Program-made: the position numbers and the translations under genes | Notes under the pieces: model-generated | Seen by the model: the letters and a program-made list of their open reading frames with translations, nothing else | The model's database searches: none | What the model was told of the DNA's origin: nothing | Assembly (NCBI GenBank): GCA_012514975.1 | Contig: JAAYZF010000196.1 | Coordinates: 1 to 43,547 of the forward strand | Direction of reading: 5' to 3' | DNA: 43,547 bases | DNA from: a bacterium | GTDB taxonomy: Bacteria; Auribacterota; UBA3054; JAAYZF01 | Shown: one piece after another, positions 18,169-28,336 of the stretch | Layout of the letters: each line of letters begins with the position of its first letter | Numbering within the stretch: the stretch's first letter is position 1

Positions 18169-18875
18169 GAGCGTTCCTTGCGTGCTGCGCGGGTGACCGT
18201 GACGAACAGGGCAATCAGCACTTTCACCATGTAGTATGCGGCGCGCACCCCGCGGATGGAAGAGGCGCCCCCGGCGCGTTCGCGCATGGACACCGGCACC
18301 TCGGCGATGCGCAGGCCGTTCCTGCCCATCAGGATCACGGCTTCCGGCTCCGGGTAATCGTGCGGATACTCCCGCGCGAGCAGCCCGATCGCCCGCCCGT
18401 TGTAGGCGCGGAATCCCGAAGTGTTGTCCGTGATGCGCTGATGGATGAGCAGCCGGTTGACCGCCTCGAACAGGCGGATGCCCGCGCGCCGCGCAGGCGT
18501 TGACTTGTACCCGTCCGTCCCGAGGAACCGCGAGCCGATGACGGCGTCGGCAGTGCCGGCCTCGATCGGCGCAACGAGCTTCGCGATCTCCGCCGCGCAG
18601 TGCTGCCCATCGCCGTCGAATTGCAGCGCGACGGCATACCCGTGATCGAGCGCGTAGCGAAACCCCGTCTGCACCGCGCCGCCGATGCCAAGGTTCACCG
18701 GCAGGGTGACCACCGTTGCGCCGGCTTCCCGTGCGCGCATGGCCGTGGCATCGGTCGACCCGTCGTTGACCACGAGCACATCGACCGCCGGCGCGTTGCA
18801 CGCAAGGTCGGCCAGCACGCTCTGGACGGCGTCCTGCTCGTTGAACGCAGGCACTATGGCAAGTGGTCTCCGCAT
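18165..18875 (-). CDS. Polyprenyl-phosphate sugar synthase, DPM1-like family 2 glycosyltransferase
   Basis: This is the first gene of the operon and encodes 236 residues. It shows [57 protein letters not shown] (the DxD metal motif is DGDGQ), VIGSRFLG and SGFRAYN, the standard set for dolichol- or polyprenyl-phosphate mannose/glucose synthases. A C-terminal hydrophobic stretch (about 210-228) could tether it to the membrane. Such enzymes move a sugar from a nucleotide to undecaprenyl phosphate, the donor that GT-C enzymes use on the outer side. The operon ends with just such a GT-C enzyme. The start at 18875 is preferred. A methionine at 18899 is possible. The promoter at 18922-18950 lies just upstream. 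Confidence 0.88.
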   Translation of the reverse strand: MRRPLAIVPAFNEQDAVQSVLADLACNAPAVDVLVVNDGSTDATAMRAREAGATVVTLPVNLGIGGAVQTGFRYALDHGYAVALQFDGDGQHCAAEIAKLVAPIEAGTADAVIGSRFLGTDGYKSTPARRAGIRLFEAVNRLLIHQRITDNTSGFRAYNGRAIGLLAREYPHDYPEPEAVILMGRNGLRIAEVPVSMRERAGGASSIRGVRAAYYMVKVLIALFVTVTRAARKERS

Positions 18876-18921
18876 CGGGCCCCGATCAGCCCGCAGCATG
18901 TTTCGCATGCGCCGGCCCGCT

Positions 18922-18950
18922 ATGATACCATCACGCGCCCCGGGTGTCAA
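18922..18950 (-). promoter_or_regulatory. Promoter of the glycosylation operon
   Basis: On the minus strand a perfect TTGACA (plus-strand 18945-18950) is followed after 17 bp by TATCAT (18922-18927). The leader would be about 40 nt. It diverges from the exporter promoter, with only 21 bp between the two -35 boxes, so one regulator could control both units. Confidence 0.82.
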
Positions 18951-18971
18951 CGCCGCATCGTTCCCGGACAG

Positions 18972-19000
18972 TTTACATGCGCGCCCGAGTCTGCTATAAT
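18972..19000 (+). promoter_or_regulatory. Promoter of the zinc-ribbon ABC exporter
   Basis: TTTACA and a perfect TATAAT are separated by 17 bp, the same form as the uvrA promoter and the one near panD. The start codon is only 11 nt after the -10, so the predicted leader is about 4 nt. Confidence 0.85.
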
Positions 19001-19010
19001 CAGGAAGGTT

Positions 19011-21221
19011 ATGCGGTTGAACACACCATTGCCTCCCCGTGTCGCAGCGGCGTTCGCCGCCGCGCTTCCGCCCGGCGAGCACGTCATACTGTCCTGCATC
19101 GGGGACCTGACGCTTTCCCGCGCGTTCGGCCCGTGCTATGTTGCGGTGACGCGGACATGCGTGGCCGTCGCGGACGACGGCACGCCGCCGCGCGTGCTGC
19201 GCCTCTCCGGCATCGCCGAGGTCAAGACGCTCGAACTGTTCGGCTCGGGCGCCCTTGCCGCCGTGGGCGGCGGGGACGAGACGGTTCTCTGCTACTACTC
19301 GAAGGCCTGCGTCCCCGAGTTCGCCGTTCTGTGCCGCGCGATGAACGACGTGATCAAGGGACGCGAGCCCGTGCTTCCCGACGAGCACGAGGCGGCCTAC
19401 TGCGCCAAGTGCGGCGCGCCGCTGCCCGAGCGCGGACAGCACTGCCCGCTGTGCGTGCCCACGCTCACCATTTTCCGCAGAATCATCGGCTTGCTTGCGC
19501 CGTACCGCGTGCGCACGTTCATCCTGATGGCTGCGACGCTCGTCACGGTCGCCACGCAGATGGTTCCGCCATATCTTACCAAGCGCATCTTCGACAACGT
19601 CATCGAGAAGAAGCAGTACGGCACGCTGCCCCTCTGGATCGGCGGGATGGTCGCCTGCGCCGTCGTCCGCCTCGTGGCGCGCTACCTTGGCGACGGGCTC
19701 GTCTCGTGGCTCGGCGGGAGGATCGTGGCGGACCTGCGCGCGCGGCTGCACACCCGGCTCCTTCTGCTCCGGCTCAACTACTTCGACAAGCGCGGCTCGG
19801 GCGAGACGGTGAGCCGCGTGATGTACGACACGACCGAGCTGTTTCACTTCCTCAACGACGGCCTGCCGTATTTCCTGACGAACTGCATCCTCTTCGTCTC
19901 GATCGCCGTCGTGCTGCTCATGCTCGATGTGCGCCTGGCGCTGCTGGTGTTCTTCCCCGTGCCGCTGCTGCTGGTGGGCAGCAGGTGGTTCTGGCGGCGG
20001 TTGATCCCGCTGTTCCACAAGCGCGGCAGCAGGATCGACACGCTGCACTCGATACTCAACGAATCGATCGAAGGCATCACCGCCATCAAGTCGTTCTCGC
20101 GCGAGAACTCGCGCAGCCGCCTGTTCGGCGGCGTGAACGAACACGTCTTCCGCGCCAATTTCGGCATCGACAGCACCTTCATCGGCTTCTCCGAGATGAT
20201 GTTCTTCATCATGTCGCTGGGCGTGACGGGCGTCTGGTACTTCTCCGCGCGACGCATCGTGAATGCCGATCCCACGCTCACCTTCGGCACCGTCCTCGCC
20301 TTCGTCGGCTACATCTGGCTCTTCTACGGCCCGCTCCAGTGGTTCACCGCCGTCATGAACTGGATGACCCACGCCTTCGCCGGCGCCGAACGCATCTTCA
20401 CCATCCTTGACACAGTGCCCGAGACGTACGACGCGCCCAACGCCATTCCCGTGCCGCGCATCCGAGGCGCCATCGCGTTCAATGACGTGCGTTTCAGCTA
20501 CGAGCGCGGCAAGGAGATCATCAAAGGCGTCACGTTCGACATCGCCCCCGGCCAGATGATCGGCCTCGTCGGGAAATCCGGCGCGGGCAAGAGCACCATC
20601 ATCAAACTCATCTGCCGGTTCTACGACGTCGATGCCGGCCTCATCACCATCGACGGCCATCCGGTCGGCGATCTCAAGATCAACGACCTGCGCGGACAGA
20701 TCGGCCTGGTGTCCCAGGAGCCCTTCCTGTTCAACGCGAGCATTCTCGAGAACATCCGGTACAGCAAGCCCGACGCTTCGTTCGCGGAAGTCGTCAACGC
20801 CGCCCGCGCAGCCCGCGCGCACGAGTTCATCCTGGGCAAGGAGGAGGGGTACGACACGCTCATCGGCGAACGCGGCGCCCAGCTCTCCGGCGGCGAACGC
20901 CAGCGCATCGCCATCGCCCGCGCCATCCTGCACAACCCGCCGATCCTCATCCTCGACGAGGCCACCTCGTCCATCGACCTTGAAACCGAGAAGGCCATCC
21001 AGGAGGCCATCTCAAACCTCATCCAGGGCCGCACCACCATCGCCATCGCCCACCGGCTGACCACCCTGCGCCACGCCAGCAAGCTCATCGTCCTGGATGA
21101 AGGCAGAGTCGCGGAGATGGGCACGCATGACGAGCTGGTGGCGCGCGACGGCCAGTATGCGCGGCTCGTGCGCGTGCAGAACGAGCTGAGCGCGCTGCGG
21201 TCCCAGGCATGGAGCGAGTAA
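19011..21221 (+). CDS. ABC exporter with N-terminal zinc-ribbon domain (cyanophycin-associated type)
   Basis: The 736-residue protein is an MsbA-like half transporter with an unusual front end. Residues 1-120 form a beta-rich region of PH-like character. A zinc ribbon follows with C131-x2-C134 and C145-x2-C148. A six-helix membrane domain covers about 165-440. The ATPase has Walker [10 protein letters not shown] (521-529), signature LSGGE (625-629), Walker [11 protein letters not shown] and the H-loop AHRLTT. This architecture, paired with a DUF1854 gene as here, is the one annotated elsewhere as a cyanophycin-metabolism-associated transporter. That association is recalled, not checked, and no cyanophycin synthetase gene is in the window. 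AGGAAGG lies 2 nt before the ATG, but the predicted transcript begins within it. The substrate is unknown. Confidence 0.88.
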   Translation: MRLNTPLPPRVAAAFAAALPPGEHVILSCIGDLTLSRAFGPCYVAVTRTCVAVADDGTPPRVLRLSGIAEVKTLELFGSGALAAVGGGDETVLCYYSKACVPEFAVLCRAMNDVIKGREPVLPDEHEAAYCAKCGAPLPERGQHCPLCVPTLTIFRRIIGLLAPYRVRTFILMAATLVTVATQMVPPYLTKRIFDNVIEKKQYGTLPLWIGGMVACAVVRLVARYLGDGLVSWLGGRIVADLRARLHTRLLLLRLNYFDKRGSGETVSRVMYDTTELFHFLNDGLPYFLTNCILFVSIAVVLLMLDVRLALLVFFPVPLLLVGSRWFWRRLIPLFHKRGSRIDTLHSILNESIEGITAIKSFSRENSRSRLFGGVNEHVFRANFGIDSTFIGFSEMMFFIMSLGVTGVWYFSARRIVNADPTLTFGTVLAFVGYIWLFYGPLQWFTAVMNWMTHAFAGAERIFTILDTVPETYDAPNAIPVPRIRGAIAFNDVRFSYERGKEIIKGVTFDIAPGQMIGLVGKSGAGKSTIIKLICRFYDVDAGLITIDGHPVGDLKINDLRGQIGLVSQEPFLFNASILENIRYSKPDASFAEVVNAARAARAHEFILGKEEGYDTLIGERGAQLSGGERQRIAIARAILHNPPILILDEATSSIDLETEKAIQEAISNLIQGRTTIAIAHRLTTLRHASKLIVLDEGRVAEMGTHDELVARDGQYARLVRVQNELSALRSQAWSE

Positions 21222-21232
21222 GGAATGCATCG

Positions 21233-21703
21233 ATGAGCCCGGCAGACTCAATCATCTTCACACGCAAGGGCGACCGCGTGCTCATGACGCGCGACGGGGC
21301 CGGCGAAACGCCTGTGACGCTTGCCTGGGCGCGCCCCGTCTCGAGCATCGGCCGCGAAGTCGCCGTCCTCGATGAGAAGGGGCACGAACTCCTCATGCTC
21401 GATTCGCTCGACGAGCTCGAACCCGCATCGCGCGCCGTCGCCGCTGAGGAACTGGGACGCCGCTATCTCGTCGCCGTCATCACCCGCGTCGTCCGCACCC
21501 GCTCGCACTACGGCGAGCGCTACTGGGATGTCGAGACGGACCGCGGGCCGCGCTCGTTCGTCATCAAGAGCCCCGCCGTCCACATCCACTGGATTTCCGA
21601 CGACCGCCTGGTCATCAAGGACACCTTCGGCAACCGGTTCGAAATCCCTTCGCTCCGCCGTCTCGATCCCGCGTCGCGCGCCGAGGTCGAGAGAATACTC
21701 TGA
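21233..21703 (+). CDS. DUF1854 protein, partner of the ABC exporter
   Basis: The 156-residue protein shows RDGAGETPVTLAWARPVSS, the VLDEKGHELLMLDSLDEL segment, RYWDVETDRGPRSFVIKS and IKDTFGNRFEIPSLRRLD, which match DUF1854. It has no membrane segment or signal peptide. The start at 21233 has AAGGA 8 nt upstream. An upstream ATG at 21209 inside the exporter gene is in frame but has no ribosome site. It lies 11 bp after the exporter stop and is probably co-transcribed. The constant pairing of this domain with zinc-ribbon ABC exporters suggests a shared task, still uncharacterised to my knowledge. Confidence 0.85.
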   Translation: MSPADSIIFTRKGDRVLMTRDGAGETPVTLAWARPVSSIGREVAVLDEKGHELLMLDSLDELEPASRAVAAEELGRRYLVAVITRVVRTRSHYGERYWDVETDRGPRSFVIKSPAVHIHWISDDRLVIKDTFGNRFEIPSLRRLDPASRAEVERIL

Positions 21704-21794
21704 CGTACACGCGGCCAGCCACTGCAGACGCCGATCCTGCGCCGTACAGCGGCCCGGCACATCTTCCTATACCTTGGTCTGGAGCAATGAGAAC

Positions 21795-22274
21795 ATGGTC
21801 CCCAAGAACACAATCTGTCTCTGGTATGACGGAACCGCACTGGACGCCGCAACGTTCTACGCCGCGACGTTCCCGGACAGCTCGGTGGGAACGGTCCTTC
21901 GCGCGCCTGCCGACTATCCCGCGGGCAAGCAGGGCGATGTCTTGACGGTCGAGTTCACCGTGATCGGCATCCCTTGCCTCGGCCTGAACGGCGGCCCGGA
22001 GTTCACGCACAACGAGGCCTTCTCGTTCCAGGTGGCGACTGACGACCAGGCCGAGACGGACCGCTTGTGGAACGCGGTCGTGGGCAACGGCGGGCAGGAG
22101 AGCGCCTGCGGCTGGTGCAAGGACAAGTGGGGCCTGTCGTGGCAGATCACGCCGCGCGCGCTCACTGCCGCAATCGCCGATCCCGATCCCGCCGCAGCCA
22201 AGCGCGCTTTCGAGGCGATGATGCAGATGACAAAGATCGACATCGCGGCGATCGAAGCGGCCCGGCGCGGCTGA
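21795..22274 (+). CDS. VOC-family protein, PhnB/YjdN-like
   Basis: The 159-residue protein has the fold of glyoxalase and bleomycin-resistance proteins in the PhnB-like form. It shows LWYDGTALDAATFYAATFPDS near the start, FTVIGIPCLGLNGGPEFTHNEAFSF in the middle and CGWCKDKWGLSWQITPRAL near the end. These proteins are often mis-named 3-demethylubiquinone methyltransferases. Most have no known substrate. GGAG at 21781-21784 supports the ATG at 21795. It stands alone between the DUF1854 gene and uvrA. No convincing promoter was found, only a TATACC at 21768-21773 with a poor -35. Confidence 0.85.
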   Translation: MVPKNTICLWYDGTALDAATFYAATFPDSSVGTVLRAPADYPAGKQGDVLTVEFTVIGIPCLGLNGGPEFTHNEAFSFQVATDDQAETDRLWNAVVGNGGQESACGWCKDKWGLSWQITPRALTAAIADPDPAAAKRAFEAMMQMTKIDIAAIEAARRG

Positions 22275-22617
22275 CACGCAGGAACCTCCGTGTGCGATGG
22301 CCGCGAACTGCTCCGGCTAGGGCGAGCGGGGGGCAGGTGACGCATGAAAGGCACACCGGACATCGGCGGCCTGTTCTGGCATCATATAAGCGGTGTTATA
22401 CGCTTATTACCGCGGTTGGAGACGCCCATGACGCCTGAATAACTGCGCACACGCCAGGCGGCGCTCGAACGCGCCCGAATCCGCAGTGGGCACGGCCTCC
22501 ATGAAGGGAGCTGAGATGCTGCATTGACGGGCGCAAAGCACCCATCCGCGCAATCCGTAGTTCACCACCCTTGTTGACCTCTAGAGAAAAGCGCTGGGGA
22601 CTTACTACTTCAGCACT
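22275..22617. other. Intergenic stretch without an intact gene
   Basis: A perfect 7-bp palindrome, ATAAGCG and CGCTTAT with an 8-bp spacer, lies at 22386-22407 and could be an operator or hairpin. At 22428 an ATG opens MTPE, then a TAA stop, then about 22 codons (LRTRQAALERARIRSG and onward) that continue in the same frame to a TGA at about 22513. This could be a decayed short gene with one nonsense codon, but no family can be named. Nothing else was recognised. Confidence 0.35.
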
Positions 22618-22646
22618 TTTACACATGGCAGCGGGTCTGCTATAAT
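22618..22646 (+). promoter_or_regulatory. Promoter of uvrA
   Basis: TTTACA and TATAAT are separated by 17 bp. The leader would be about 14 nt and has no Shine-Dalgarno. No known LexA box (GAAC-type or CTGT-type) was recognised around it. Confidence 0.85.
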
Positions 22647-22666
22647 CATACTAGACCTGAATTACT

Positions 22667-25600
22667 ATGCCAGAAGCGACCATTGATATCCGCGGCGCGC
22701 GCCAGAACAACCTCAAAGGGTTCGATCTCGCCCTGCCGCTCAATGAGCTCATCGTCGTCACCGGCGTCAGCGGCTCCGGCAAGTCCTCGCTCGCGTTCGA
22801 CACCATCTACGCCGAAGGCCAGCGCCGGTACGTCGAGACATTCTCGCCGTACGCGCGCCAGTTCCTCGAACGCATGGACAAACCGCGGGCTGACCGCATC
22901 GACGGCATTCCGCCCGCCATCGCCATCGACCAGACGAATCCCGTCCGCACGTCGCGCTCGACCGTGGGGACGATGACCGAGCTTAATGACCACATCAAGC
23001 TCCTGTTCGCGCGGGCGGCGCGGTTGTACTGCCGCGCCTGCGGCCGCCGCGTCGAGCGCGATACGCCCGAGAGCATTTTCCAGCGCGTGTGCGAGGCAAT
23101 GGCGCCGCGCGGCGATGCCGCGTTGCTCGTCACGTTCCCCGCGCGCATCCGCCCCGGCTCGTCACCAGACGAGGCGCGCGCGCTGCTCGCGCGGGACGGC
23201 TACACCCGGTTCCTGCCCCTGGAGGGCGACGCGCTCGAAGTGGTGCAGGACCGTCTGCGATTCTCACCTGCGCAGCGCACGCGTTTCGTCGAGGACATCG
23301 AGGCGGCGTTCGAGCACGGCGGCGGCCGCGTGGCCATCCGGCCAATCGGCCCGGACGGCCAGCCCGAGGCGCCGTTGCCCTTCTCCGCGGACCTTCACTG
23401 CGCCGCGTGCGACATCCATTACCGCGACCCGGTGCCGAACACCTTCTCGTTCAACTCGCCCATCGGCGCGTGCGACATATGCCGCGGTTTCGGCCGCGTG
23501 ATCGGGATCGATTACGACCTCGTGATTCCCGACAAGGCAAAAACGCTCGCGGGGGGCGCGGTCAAACCGTGGCAGTCTGCCAGCCAGCATGAATGCCAGG
23601 ACGACCTGCTGAAATCTGCGAAGCGGCGCGGCATCCCCGTTGATGTCCCATGGTACAAGCTCACCGATGCACAGCGCGCATGGGTGATCGACGGCGAGGG
23701 CCGCTGGGAGGATGGCCTCTGGTATGGCGTCAAACGGTTCTTCGAATGGCTCGAAGCGCGCAGCTACCGCATGCACATCCGCGTCCTGCTCTCGCGCTAC
23801 CGTGCCTATCGCACCTGCACCGCCTGCGGCGGCGCGCGGCTCAAGCCCGAGTCGCTTCTCTGGCGGATCGGCCCGGAGGCGGGGATGACGATGCACCAGG
23901 TGCAGGCGCTGCCGATCAGCGACTGCGCGGCATTCTTCCACACTCTGCCCCTCCCCGCCGCCGTCGATGAGGCAACAGCGCTGCTGCTTGGCGAAATCCG
24001 CACGCGTCTGGACTACCTGATCGAGGTGGGCCTCGGCTATCTGACGCTCGACCGGCAGTCACGCACGCTCAGCGGCGGGGAAGTGCAGCGCATCAACCTT
24101 ACCACGGCGCTGGGCACCTCGCTGGTCAACACGCTCTTCGTGCTTGACGAACCGAGCATCGGCCTGCATCCGCGTGATATCAGCCGCCTTGTCGGCGTGC
24201 TGCACCGGCTGCGCGACGCGGGCAACACGCTCATTGTTGTCGAGCACGACCCCGAGGTGATCCGCGCGGCGGACCGTGTGATCGATCTTGGCCCCGGCCC
24301 GGGCGAACGCGGAGGAGAGATCGTGTTCCAGGGCAGCGTGCGCGCACTGCTCCGCTCGCGGCGTTCGCTGACGGCGCAGTATCTCTCGGGCAGGCGGACG
24401 GTGGTCGAATCGGCGCGGCAGCCGCGTGCGCCAGGGGAGGACGGTTCGCTGCGCATTCTTGGCGCACGGGCGCACAACCTGAAGGACATCGACGTCACGA
24501 TCCCGCTGCATCGCCTTGTGTGCATCACGGGCGTGAGCGGCTCGGGCAAGTCCACCATGGTGCAGGATGTGCTCTATTACGGGCTGCGCACGCTGAAAAG
24601 CATGCCGCTCGAACAGCCGGGCGCGCACCGTGCAATCGAGGGGCATGAGCAGATCACCGACGTCGTGCTCGTCGACCAGTCGCCGATCGGGAAGACGACG
24701 CGGTCGAATCCCGCGAGTTACGTTGGCGCGCTTGATCCGATCCGCGCGCTGTTCGCCCGTGAGCCGCTGGCGCGCGAACGCACGTATACTGCGGGAACGT
24801 TCAGCTTCAATGCCGGCACGGGCCGCTGCCCCGCGTGCAGCGGCAACGGGTTCCAGCACATCGAGATGCAGTTCCTCAGCGACGTCTATCTCCGCTGCCC
24901 CGACTGCGACGGGAAACGATACCGGCAGGAAGTGCTCGACGTCACGCTCGACCCGCCCGCGAACGCGGCGGCCACCGGCGCGCGCGCCACGCCGCAGTCC
25001 ATTGCCGATGTGCTCGACATGACCGTGAGCGAAGCGCGGGCGTTCTTTGCAGCGCATCCGGACGTGCTGCGCGGGCTCGAACCGCTCGACGCGGTCGGCC
25101 TCGGCTACATGAAACTTGGCCAGCCCGTGCCGACGCTCAGCGGCGGCGAGGCGCAGCGGCTGAAACTTGCCGGCCATCTTGCCACTGCCGTCCGCCCGGG
25201 TGACGAACGGCACACGCTGTTCCTGTTTGACGAGCCCACGACGGGACTGCATTTCGACGACATCGCCACGCTGCTGCGCGCGCTGCATGAACTCGTCGCA
25301 CGCGGCCATTCGGTCATCGTGATCGAACACAATCTCGATGTCATCCGCGCGGCCGACTGGATCATCGATCTCGGCCCTGAAGGCGGCGACGCGGGCGGCC
25401 GCATCGTGTACAAGGGCATGCCGGCGGACATTGCCGCGTGCGCGGAAAGCCATACCGGCGCTGCATTGCGGGCCGCGAGTGCGCCGATGCCTGAGCCGCC
25501 GCGCACGCGCGGCGCAGCGCGCGCAACCCGCCAGCCGCAGCGTATTCGCGTCCATAACGCCCGCGAACACAACCTCAAAGGCATCGACCTCTCCATCCCG

Positions 25601-28144
25601 CGCGATACGCTTACCGTCATCACCGGCGTCAGCGGCAGCGGCAAGAGCACCGTCGCGTTTGACATCCTCTTCGGCGAGGGCCAGCGCCGCTATCTCGAAT
25701 CGCTCAACGCGTATGCACGCCAGTTCGTCCAGCCTGCCGCGCGGCCCGACGTGGACGCGTTGTACGGCATCCCGCCCACCGTTGCCATCGAGCAGCGCAT
25801 CAGCCGCGGCGGCCGGAAGAGCACGGTGGCGACGGTGACGGAGCTGCATCATTTCCTGCGGCTGCTGTTCGTCAAGCTGGGTGTGCAACACTGCCCGGAC
25901 TGCAATGTGCCCATCCGGCCCCAGAGTGTTGACATGATCGCCGCGCAACTGCTGCGCGACTGCCGCGGGAAGCGCGTGACGATCCTTGCGCCGCTGGTTC
26001 GTGCGCGGAAAGGGTACTACACCGACCTCGCTGCCTGGGCCGCCGGGAAAGGCATCACCCACCTGCGTGTCGACGGCGTGATGACCCCTGTCGCGCCATG
26101 GCCGCGTCTCGACCGTTTTCGCGAGCATGACATCGAGATGCCCGTCGGCGCCATTGACGTCTCTCCCGCCGCGGCCGTGGAGCTGCGCGCGCTCATCGCG
26201 CGGGCGGCCGGCGCGGGTAAAGGCGTGCTGCACGCGCTTCCCGCGCGCGGCCGCGCCGTGGTGCTCTCGACTCTTCGCGCCTGCCCGTCGTGCGGCCGCG
26301 GCTTCACCGAGCTTGACCCGCGGCTCTTTTCATACAACTCGAAGCATGGATGGTGCACGGAATGCTACGGCACCGGCTTGCAGTTGCGCGGCTTCGACGA
26401 GGAGCAGACCGGCGAGGAAATCTGGTGGAACGCCTGGTGGGACGGCCCGGAGAAGCCCTGCCCCGCGTGCCACGGCAGGCGCCTGCGGCCCGAGGCGCTC
26501 GCCGTGCGCTACCGCGGGCGGACGATTGACGACTACGCCGCCCTGTCCGTCCGTGGTGCCGCCGCGCTGTTCGCCGCACTGCGTCTCGACGGGCGCGAGG
26601 AGCAAATCGCGCGTGATATCGTCGCGGAAATCCGCGCACGGCTCGCCTTCCTCGGCGAGGTGGGCCTTGCGTACCTCACGCTCGACCGCGCGGCACCCAC
26701 GCTCAGCGGCGGCGAGGCGCAGCGCATCCGCCTTGCGGCCCAACTCGGCTCGAATCTCCGCGGTGTATGTTATATTCTCGACGAGCCGACTATCGGGCTC
26801 CATGCGCGCGACAACCGCATGCTTCTTCACACGCTCGAGGGCCTGCAGGCCAAGGGCAACACCGTCGTCGTGGTCGAGCATGACGATGAGACGATCCGTC
26901 GCGCGGGCCACGTGATCGATCTTGGCCCCGGTGCGGGCCGCGCGGGGGGCGAGGTGGTCGCCGCGGGAAGCGTCGCGAAACTCATGCGCTCGCCGCGTTC
27001 GGTGACGGGCCGTCTCCTGCGCGCGCCATTGCGCCATCCGTTTGTGGCTCAGCGTCCGGTGACGGGCCGCACGCCGTCGTTGCGCATCGAGCGCGCCTGC
27101 CTGCACAACCTGCGCAACGTCACCGCACGCGTTCCCCTCGGCCGTCTTGTCTGCGTCACCGGCGTAAGCGGAAGCGGCAAGAGCACCCTCGTGCGCGACA
27201 TCCTTCATGATAACCTTGCCCGCATGCTCGCCCGTGCAGGCCGCCGTGCGCGCACGGCGTTCGTGCCCTCATGCTGCAAAGCGCTGCGCGGCGCAGACCG
27301 CGTCGCCCGCGTGCTCGAAGTCGACCAGACGCCCATCGGCAAGACGCCGCGCTCATGCCCCGCCACATACGTCGGCATCTGGGATGACATCCGCCGCATC
27401 TTCGCCGGCACAGCCGAGGCGCGCATGCGCGGCTACGGCCCCTCGCGCTTCTCGTTCAACACCAAGGGCGGCCGGTGCGAACAGTGCGAAGGCCAGGGCG
27501 TGAGGAAAATCGAGATGAGCTTCCTGCCCGACGTCACCGTCAAATGTGACGCCTGCGGCGGCGCGCGGTTCGGCCAGGAGACGCTTGCCGTCCATTTCAA
27601 AGGTGCGAGCATCGCGAATGTGCTCGCGATGAGCGTTGACGAAGCCGCGGCGTTCTTCGCCGCGCATGCGTCCGTCAGCCATGCGCTGCGGCTGCTGCAG
27701 GACGTGGGCCTCGGCTATCTCGCCCTTGGACAGCAGAGCCCGACGCTCAGCGGCGGCGAGGCGCAGCGCATCAAGCTCGTGCGCGAACTCGCCAGGACGA
27801 AGCCCGCGGATGAAGCGCCGCGCCCCGATGCCCGCAGGGCCGCCCCGGCCGCCGGCACGCTCTACGTGCTTGATGAACCGACCATCGGGCTTCACATGGC
27901 CGACGTCGAAAAGCTGGTCCGCGTCCTCCACCGCCTCGTCGACGCGGGCCACAGCGTCGTGATCATCGAGCACAACCTCGATGTCATCGCCGAGGCTGAC
28001 TGGGTGATCGATCTTGGCCCCGAGGGAGGCGACGAGGGAGGCCGGATCGTCGCTTGCGGCCCGCCGGAGCAGGTGGCGCGCGCGAAGCGCACGTCGCACA
28101 CGGGTGCCGTGCTCGCCGGGTTCCTCAAGGCGCGAACACGCTGA
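22667..28144 (+). CDS. uvrA: Double-length excinuclease ABC subunit A
   Basis: UvrA finds DNA damage and loads UvrB in nucleotide excision repair. This protein has 1825 residues, about twice the usual 940, and is two complete UvrA units in tandem. Four Walker A loops, each TGVSGSGKS, begin at residues 32, 621, 986 and 1498. Four ABC signatures, LSGGEVQR or LSGGEAQR, begin at 468, 824, 1346 and 1694. Zinc-module cysteines are kept in both halves, for example [17 protein letters not shown] in the first and [17 protein letters not shown] in the second. Chlamydiae and some other PVC bacteria have such a protein, so the fusion is not an assembly error. A canonical UvrA works as a dimer with four ATPase sites, and this chain could act as a covalent dimer. 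No frameshift is seen. Confidence 0.95.
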   Translation: MPEATIDIRGARQNNLKGFDLALPLNELIVVTGVSGSGKSSLAFDTIYAEGQRRYVETFSPYARQFLERMDKPRADRIDGIPPAIAIDQTNPVRTSRSTVGTMTELNDHIKLLFARAARLYCRACGRRVERDTPESIFQRVCEAMAPRGDAALLVTFPARIRPGSSPDEARALLARDGYTRFLPLEGDALEVVQDRLRFSPAQRTRFVEDIEAAFEHGGGRVAIRPIGPDGQPEAPLPFSADLHCAACDIHYRDPVPNTFSFNSPIGACDICRGFGRVIGIDYDLVIPDKAKTLAGGAVKPWQSASQHECQDDLLKSAKRRGIPVDVPWYKLTDAQRAWVIDGEGRWEDGLWYGVKRFFEWLEARSYRMHIRVLLSRYRAYRTCTACGGARLKPESLLWRIGPEAGMTMHQVQALPISDCAAFFHTLPLPAAVDEATALLLGEIRTRLDYLIEVGLGYLTLDRQSRTLSGGEVQRINLTTALGTSLVNTLFVLDEPSIGLHPRDISRLVGVLHRLRDAGNTLIVVEHDPEVIRAADRVIDLGPGPGERGGEIVFQGSVRALLRSRRSLTAQYLSGRRTVVESARQPRAPGEDGSLRILGARAHNLKDIDVTIPLHRLVCITGVSGSGKSTMVQDVLYYGLRTLKSMPLEQPGAHRAIEGHEQITDVVLVDQSPIGKTTRSNPASYVGALDPIRALFAREPLARERTYTAGTFSFNAGTGRCPACSGNGFQHIEMQFLSDVYLRCPDCDGKRYRQEVLDVTLDPPANAAATGARATPQSIADVLDMTVSEARAFFAAHPDVLRGLEPLDAVGLGYMKLGQPVPTLSGGEAQRLKLAGHLATAVRPGDERHTLFLFDEPTTGLHFDDIATLLRALHELVARGHSVIVIEHNLDVIRAADWIIDLGPEGGDAGGRIVYKGMPADIAACAESHTGAALRAASAPMPEPPRTRGAARATRQPQRIRVHNAREHNLKGIDLSIPRDTLTVITGVSGSGKSTVAFDILFGEGQRRYLESLNAYARQFVQPAARPDVDALYGIPPTVAIEQRISRGGRKSTVATVTELHHFLRLLFVKLGVQHCPDCNVPIRPQSVDMIAAQLLRDCRGKRVTILAPLVRARKGYYTDLAAWAAGKGITHLRVDGVMTPVAPWPRLDRFREHDIEMPVGAIDVSPAAAVELRALIARAAGAGKGVLHALPARGRAVVLSTLRACPSCGRGFTELDPRLFSYNSKHGWCTECYGTGLQLRGFDEEQTGEEIWWNAWWDGPEKPCPACHGRRLRPEALAVRYRGRTIDDYAALSVRGAAALFAALRLDGREEQIARDIVAEIRARLAFLGEVGLAYLTLDRAAPTLSGGEAQRIRLAAQLGSNLRGVCYILDEPTIGLHARDNRMLLHTLEGLQAKGNTVVVVEHDDETIRRAGHVIDLGPGAGRAGGEVVAAGSVAKLMRSPRSVTGRLLRAPLRHPFVAQRPVTGRTPSLRIERACLHNLRNVTARVPLGRLVCVTGVSGSGKSTLVRDILHDNLARMLARAGRRARTAFVPSCCKALRGADRVARVLEVDQTPIGKTPRSCPATYVGIWDDIRRIFAGTAEARMRGYGPSRFSFNTKGGRCEQCEGQGVRKIEMSFLPDVTVKCDACGGARFGQETLAVHFKGASIANVLAMSVDEAAAFFAAHASVSHALRLLQDVGLGYLALGQQSPTLSGGEAQRIKLVRELARTKPADEAPRPDARRAAPAAGTLYVLDEPTIGLHMADVEKLVRVLHRLVDAGHSVVIIEHNLDVIAEADWVIDLGPEGGDEGGRIVACGPPEQVARAKRTSHTGAVLAGFLKARTR

Positions 28145-28254
28145 GTTCCTTCTCGTGCGCCACGTAGTGCGTGCCCGCGCCCATAGTGTGCCCGTGAGGG
28201 CATCCGGAGCCGCAACACAGTGCGGCGTCTGTACGCGCATCTCTGTCCGCCGGG

Positions 28255-28284
28255 TTGCCAATGCGAATCTGAAAACAGTACACT
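28255..28284 (+). promoter_or_regulatory. Promoter of rpiB
   Basis: TTGCCA and TACACT are separated by 18 bp. The leader would be about 46 nt with AAGGAGA at 28326-28332 before the ATG. Confidence 0.62.
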
Positions 28285-28336
28285 AGAAGAGCCGGAAAGC
28301 CTGAACAGGCTGCATTACCAACGGCAAGGAGAATCA

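Noticed and set aside
13134-18875. Reading the minus-strand operon as a simple exopolysaccharide export cluster
   Set aside because: Its PssD/PssE-like pair would fit, but Wzx, Wzy, Wza, Wzc and an initiating sugar-phosphate transferase are all missing from the operon, and a GT-C/TPR enzyme with a DPM1-like synthase is present instead. It cannot be fully excluded.
18876-20933. Long minus-strand open frame antisense to the ABC exporter
   Set aside because: The translated sequence is low-complexity, rich in Asp, Glu, Ala and His as is typical of the reverse frame of a high-GC gene, and the plus-strand exporter has intact motifs throughout.
22634-22657. Short inverted repeat GGTCT/AGACC around the uvrA -10 box, considered as an SOS operator
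   Set aside because: The arms are only 5 bp and match no LexA box I know, so it is not annotated as an operator.
24059-26233. Minus-strand open frame of over 700 codons inside uvrA
   Set aside because: It has no domain and mirrors the codon bias of uvrA on the other strand. It is a GC-driven shadow.
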